From contig CM049317.1 of assembly GCA_026874595.1 (NCBI GenBank), positions 21,774,882-21,838,881 on the forward strand: a stretch of DNA of 64,000 bases, read 5' to 3'. Every line of letters starts with the position of its first letter. Within the stretch, counting starts at the first letter, position 1. Below are positions 60,144 through 64,000 of the stretch, piece by piece. A program made the translations under genes and the position numbers. Under the pieces are notes generated by a model that was not told the DNA's origin, searched no databases, and worked only from the letters and a program-made list of their open reading frames with translations. The DNA comes from Sipunculus nudus. Its lineage: Eukaryota; Annelida; Sipuncula; Golfingiida; Sipunculidae.

Positions 60144-60681
60144 TTGAGATGGTGTGGTTCAAAACACTGCTTATTTAAGAGGTTTTATGTTGTGTGGGCA
60201 ATACTTGGTTACTTAATGGTTATAAGTTACCAGGGATGTGTGCTTCTTTTTACTTAACGACAAAGGTGCGTTCAACCGTCAGGTGGATTAAACAAGGCTC
60301 CGAGAAGAATGCAGCGGTCTTGAAGGCACGGTCCATGGATTATGAAACAAAAGCGCATATTGTTTTGTACAACAGTTGTCGGTGTCCAGGTGTTTCAGGT
60401 GGTGCTTTACAAAGGGCATCTGTCTGACCAGCTTTAACTTAGAGGAACGGTTCTTGTGTAATGGAACAAAGCTGTATCAGCGGTGATTATTATTATTACT
60501 CTCATCGATGTTATCGTTATCACTATTATAAGGGATAAAAGGGTCCAGATGTTGATTGTAACGGTAGTTCAGGCCTGAAGTAAAATTAAGCATTTTAAAA
60601 GCAAATCTGGAAAATGGGAGACCAAACCCCAGAAAACCGCATACACTTTCAAACCTAATTCACTTTATTTCTAAGATGTAA
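60144..60681. other. Possible Penelope-like flank, no protein seen
   Basis: It lies upstream of the ribozyme on the minus strand, where a terminal repeat would be expected. A 77-codon + strand frame at 60194-60427 has no recognisable domain. A TTATTATTATTACT run lies at 60488. Confidence 0.35.
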
Positions 60682-60963
60682 GGCCAAAATAAATAAAAGG
60701 TATGGTTCTCAGGCACCGCCCGCGTCAATTTTAAACCCCCGCATCAAACATTTTTATTTTGATTTTCATCTTAAAAAAGATATAATTAAACAATTTTGAT
60801 ACGATTTTCTTTGTTATGTAGTTGAGCAAAAATAACCTGTTATTTTCATGCTGATCATATGGCGTTTTTATCGAAACAAACTAAAAATGATCAAAAATAA
60901 AATACCGTCCGCCCGCAGTGATTTCTTTAAAAAATCGCCTTAGAACTATACCTTTTTTTGGCC
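60682..60963. mobile_element. Harbinger-like MITE, 282 bp
   Basis: Ends GGCCAAAATAAATAAAAGGT and ACCTTTTTTTGGCC face each other and continue (ATGGTTCTCAGGC against GCCTTAGAACTAT). TAA flanks both sides (60679-60681 and 60964-60966), the 3-bp target duplication typical of PIF/Harbinger. The interior is non-coding with a CCGCCCGC patch at each end. Confidence 0.65.
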
Positions 60964-62353
60964 TAAGAGAAATAGTCATGTGCTGTTTGGAATAATACGA
61001 GTTTCAGTCATCACATTACACCTTCTTTAATCCAGTACATGTATACATTGGTGCTTATGATACGTTTTTCCTCCTTTAAAATTAAATGGACTTCCCAACC
61101 TTTTAATGCAAGTGACGTGTACATGCAAATAAAGATTTTTAGATGAGTTCAAAACTCTGGATAACAATGCATTGTTCCAGGAAGAACTTGGAATTGTGTG
61201 TTCTTCTGGAAGGTGCCTGCATCAGTTCTTTGTGATATGTTGTGAAACTTTTAAAAGTAATTTGTTTCATATACACATAACACCTAACAAATTCAAATAA
61301 TTGAAGTTAATGAAAATTAAAATGCTGAAATATGTAATTAGAGTAATACAATGACTAAAGAAATCAAGGATTTCAAGGATTAACGCACGTGCAAATTAAG
61401 TGAAAAATTGATACTTGTTGCCGAATTCTAAAAAAAAAAAATCCAACTATTCTCATTCTGTGAATTGTCTTATTTTATACATTTATTTATATATGTAAGA
61501 ATTATGCAACGATACTTAACTGTATAAAGGACGTGCTTAACTGCACATAGGCCGTCACAAATAAAAGCAATGACAACAGCTTTCTTGACATGTATAACTG
61601 CTTACCGGATATATTTATAATACTAGCAATTACCTGTGCAACGCAAGGTATGGGGCGAACACGACAATACTTACGGTGGTATCGGAAATCGACCGAAAAT
61701 CCAGAGATACAGAAAATCACACAAATCGCTTTACGCTATTAATATATAGATTCATTATGTCTATGATGTTGTCGATAAAAATCTTTTGGAACAGCTTTCG
61801 GAACCTGTTTCGGAACAGCGTACAGTCGCAAACGGCCGCCTCAGGTCAGTGCCTAACATGTGGTCGGGGTCAACAATATTACACATACATACAAAAGAAA
61901 CCGTTCATGGAATAGATCTTATAAGGAAATGCGAAAGATACTAGTTTTATTTGTGAAAGTTAGTAACAATGATGGCTCTGACTTATACGCAATGCATGCA
62001 TACTGAATAAAAGAATTAAAAGTCTTTAAAAATAAAGAGTATTACATGAACATTATAGAAAATGAGATGGCACATGCATGTAAAATAAACAAATACCATT
62101 ACAAACGTATTAAAGTTACATTTGTACAGAAGTTTTACATTTATAACTGCAGTAATGAAAAAAAATCTCGATTTTCAAAACTGTTTAAGTTATTATTATG
62201 TGTTTACAACTTTGATGGTGCCACCCCACGCGTGTACACATCAAACTGTACCAACCACTAAATGAATTTGTTTAACATTTTCTTTACATCTGTTACAAAA
62301 AAGGCCTTTATGTTGGTGAAAGGACCTCAATCCCATGTAAGTGCGACTGTATT
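60964..62353. other. Non-coding DNA between MITE copies
   Basis: The string TTACGCTATTAATATATAG occurs at 61732-61750 and again at 63120-63138, probably the end of a dispersed element. No gene recognised. Confidence 0.4.
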
Positions 62354-62652
62354 GGGCAAAACAAAATAAAAGGTATGGTTCTCAGACACCCCGCGCTTCA
62401 ATTTTATCCCCCCCCCCTGCATAAAAAAAATATTTTGCTTTTTCATCTTGCAAGAATATAAAATAGTACACTTCGATCAGATTTCCTTTGTTATGTAGTG
62501 CTTTTGACTGTTTAACAAAACAATTCTTGCTTTTCCATGATCATATGACATTTTTATCGTAACATACAAAACAAAGGTAAATTACCCCCCCCCCCCCCCC
62601 CCGCACAGGTTTCTGATAAAAGTGCCCGAGAAACATACCTTATTTTTTGGCC
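62354..62652. mobile_element. Harbinger-like MITE, second copy, 299 bp
   Basis: It starts GGGCAAAACAAAATAAAAGG then TATGGTTCTCAGACAC, and ends GAAACATACCTTATTTTTTG then GCC. Same orientation and order as 60682-60963 (shared TTTCCTTTGTTATGTAGTGC-like and GATCATATGACATTTTTATC-like phrases). Poly-C tracts (62410-62418, 62585-62602) are expanded. TAA follows the right end but the left flank reads ATT, so the target duplication is not clean. Confidence 0.6.
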
Positions 62653-63149
62653 TAACCATCACGATTTTCTGCGACCCGTTAGATGTGCACACAAGCATAT
62701 GAGGTCATGTAATAGGGGTCACAGGAAGGAGCCCACTTCGTGTGACTCCCCGTTCGCAATAAGGCATGCAAATCAATTATTTCAAAAATCCTCCTTTTGA
62801 GAAGGGATCGCCGATTGGGATTATTTCGGGCCGGTGACTGCGAATGTAGGAAAACTCCAGACAAGGCCCTGGAGTAAAACTCTGTCCCACCATCACACAA
62901 TCTATTGTCTTTGTATTACCGGACCCGAAGAAACAAAGAAAAGAGGCGCCCAAGGGGGAGCATATAATATAACTATTAATTATGCATGTAATACGCAAAT
63001 ATTGCAAATAAAAGTGTGTGGAATCTCTTCAGACAACGCATGAGCAGATGTATGTAAAAAATCACGTGAATTCGTACGATGATATCAGAGGAGATACGGA
63101 GAATTACAAAAGAAAGGCCTTACGCTATTAATATATAGTTTATAGTTTA
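62653..63149. other. Anonymous sequence, moderately GC-rich
   Basis: It contains GAAGGAGCCCACTTCGTG, ATCGCCGATTGGGATTATTT and GAAGAAACAAAGAAAAGAGG. Short frames occur on both strands, none with a recognisable domain. Confidence 0.35.
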
Positions 63150-63800
63150 TTCAAGAGTAAAAGGCCTCCGGCCCATAGAACCACATAATGAACATTACAT
63201 CACTTTACATGATTATTTGTTGTGCTTTACCTTGGTGATGCTCATGCTTTATAAATCAACTGATAGTAAAACTCAAGTAACAAATAGTTGCAAAGAGGTA
63301 ATAAAATAATAGGAAAATTCCAACAGATTGCAAGGTTAACATATATGAATAAATGAAAACAGCATTTTTAAGTGTACTGGATAACAATGAACTCTTTACT
63401 AGCACACATGTACAGAACAGATTTACAAATACACGCTGAAATCGCAGGGGTAATGTACGGCTGCCATCTGCCGTCAGGTTAGTGTATTAACTAACCTTTA
63501 TCTTGACCTTGGTTATGAACATGCGTTATAAATCAACTGATAGTATAATTAAAGAAACAAAATGTCACATAAGGATAATAAATAATAAATAAAAAAAATT
63601 CCAACAGTTTGTATATATGTGTGTAAGGCTTACAATACACAAGTAAATGAAACCAGCATTGTAACGCTTACTGGATAACAATAAACTTTTTACAATCAAA
63701 TATGACATATTTATCAACACACGGTGAAATCGCAAGGCAGCGTACTTGCTGCCATCTATAGTAGGATAAGTGTGTCAACTCCATTTATCTCTAACCCCTT
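63150..63800. repeat. Two tandem units of ~280-288 bp
   Basis: ATAAATCAACTGATAGTA occurs at 63251 and 63528, ACTGGATAACAAT near 63378 and 63669, and GCTGCCATCT at 63460 and 63748. The unit is preceded by GAGTAAAAGGCCTCCGGCCC (63154-63173). Non-coding; probably part of a dispersed element. Confidence 0.75.
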
Positions 63801-64000
63801 AACAATAAATCAATTAAAAAAGAAATCAAGTAAATCAATTAAAAAAGAAAAAAATAGTCTCCAAGATTATTTTTAACAGCCAAAAATAGGTAGTAAATTG
63901 GTAAAGCACATCTACTACATTATAAATGTAGAAAGCAAACAATAAATAAATGGAAATATATATTACAAGAGGTTTGTTTAAAATAATAATAGTTCAGTAT
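63801..64000. other. AT-rich window end
   Basis: It contains the phrase AAATCAATTAAAAAAGAAA twice (63807 and 63834 area). Nothing else is recognised. Confidence 0.5.

Overview
This window looks like AT-rich nuclear DNA from an animal, most likely a lophotrochozoan and probably a mollusc. The reasons are single-coding-exon Toll-like receptors (TLRs) of the protostome two-LRRCT type in a local cluster, long (AT)n and poly-C tracts, tRNA-derived SINEs, and short repeats with CCGTC-rich heads that are common in molluscan DNA. Species is not determinable by eye. There are no bacterial-style operons, and I see no tRNA or rRNA genes.

The backbone is an array of TLR cassettes. Each cassette reads, on the + strand, as: 3' flank, TLR gene on the minus strand, 5' flank with a conserved 5'UTR-intron acceptor, a conserved non-coding block (here called A), a decayed 45-bp minisatellite (M) beside a long (AT)n, then the next 3' flank. 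Cassette 0 (about 3.1-5.4 kb) keeps the 3' flank, the last codons and block A but has lost the receptor. Cassette 1 holds the only intact gene, a 714-aa receptor at 8356-10500. The next cassette keeps a short 5' fragment (17.7-17.95 kb) and is interrupted by a 5.2-kb insertion (12.2-17.4 kb) with 12-bp inverted ends, a decayed THAP-like exon and a nested foldback element. Two further receptors, at 29664-31768 (minus) and 44012-46155 (plus), are pseudogenes sitting in the arms of a large inverted repeat (about 24.75-32.92 kb against 42.73-50.24 kb, with a 9.8-kb spacer). Homology between the two sides resumes farther out (22.9-24.0 kb against 55.7-56.7 kb).

The right side carries an expanded satellite (51.25-55.77 kb, about 45 units of about 98-102 bp) that has only two units at the matching left position and one in a third copy at 26.5-26.9 kb. 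Two hammerhead-ribozyme-like sequences lie on the minus strand: one with a near-canonical core at 50.38-50.44 kb and one degenerate at 60.08-60.14 kb. Both resemble the ribozymes of Penelope-like elements. Other mobile DNA includes a Harbinger-like MITE pair (60.7 and 62.35 kb), a TA-flanked MITE (42.0 kb), a hAT-like non-autonomous element in both arms, and SINE copies carried along with block A.

Functionally, only the receptor at 8356-10500 is predicted to be made as a full protein: a membrane pattern-recognition receptor signalling through a cytoplasmic TIR domain. The rest records duplication, inversion, deletion and decay of its relatives. From 56.7 kb to the end I find only repeats and anonymous sequence. 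All homology statements are by-eye alignments.
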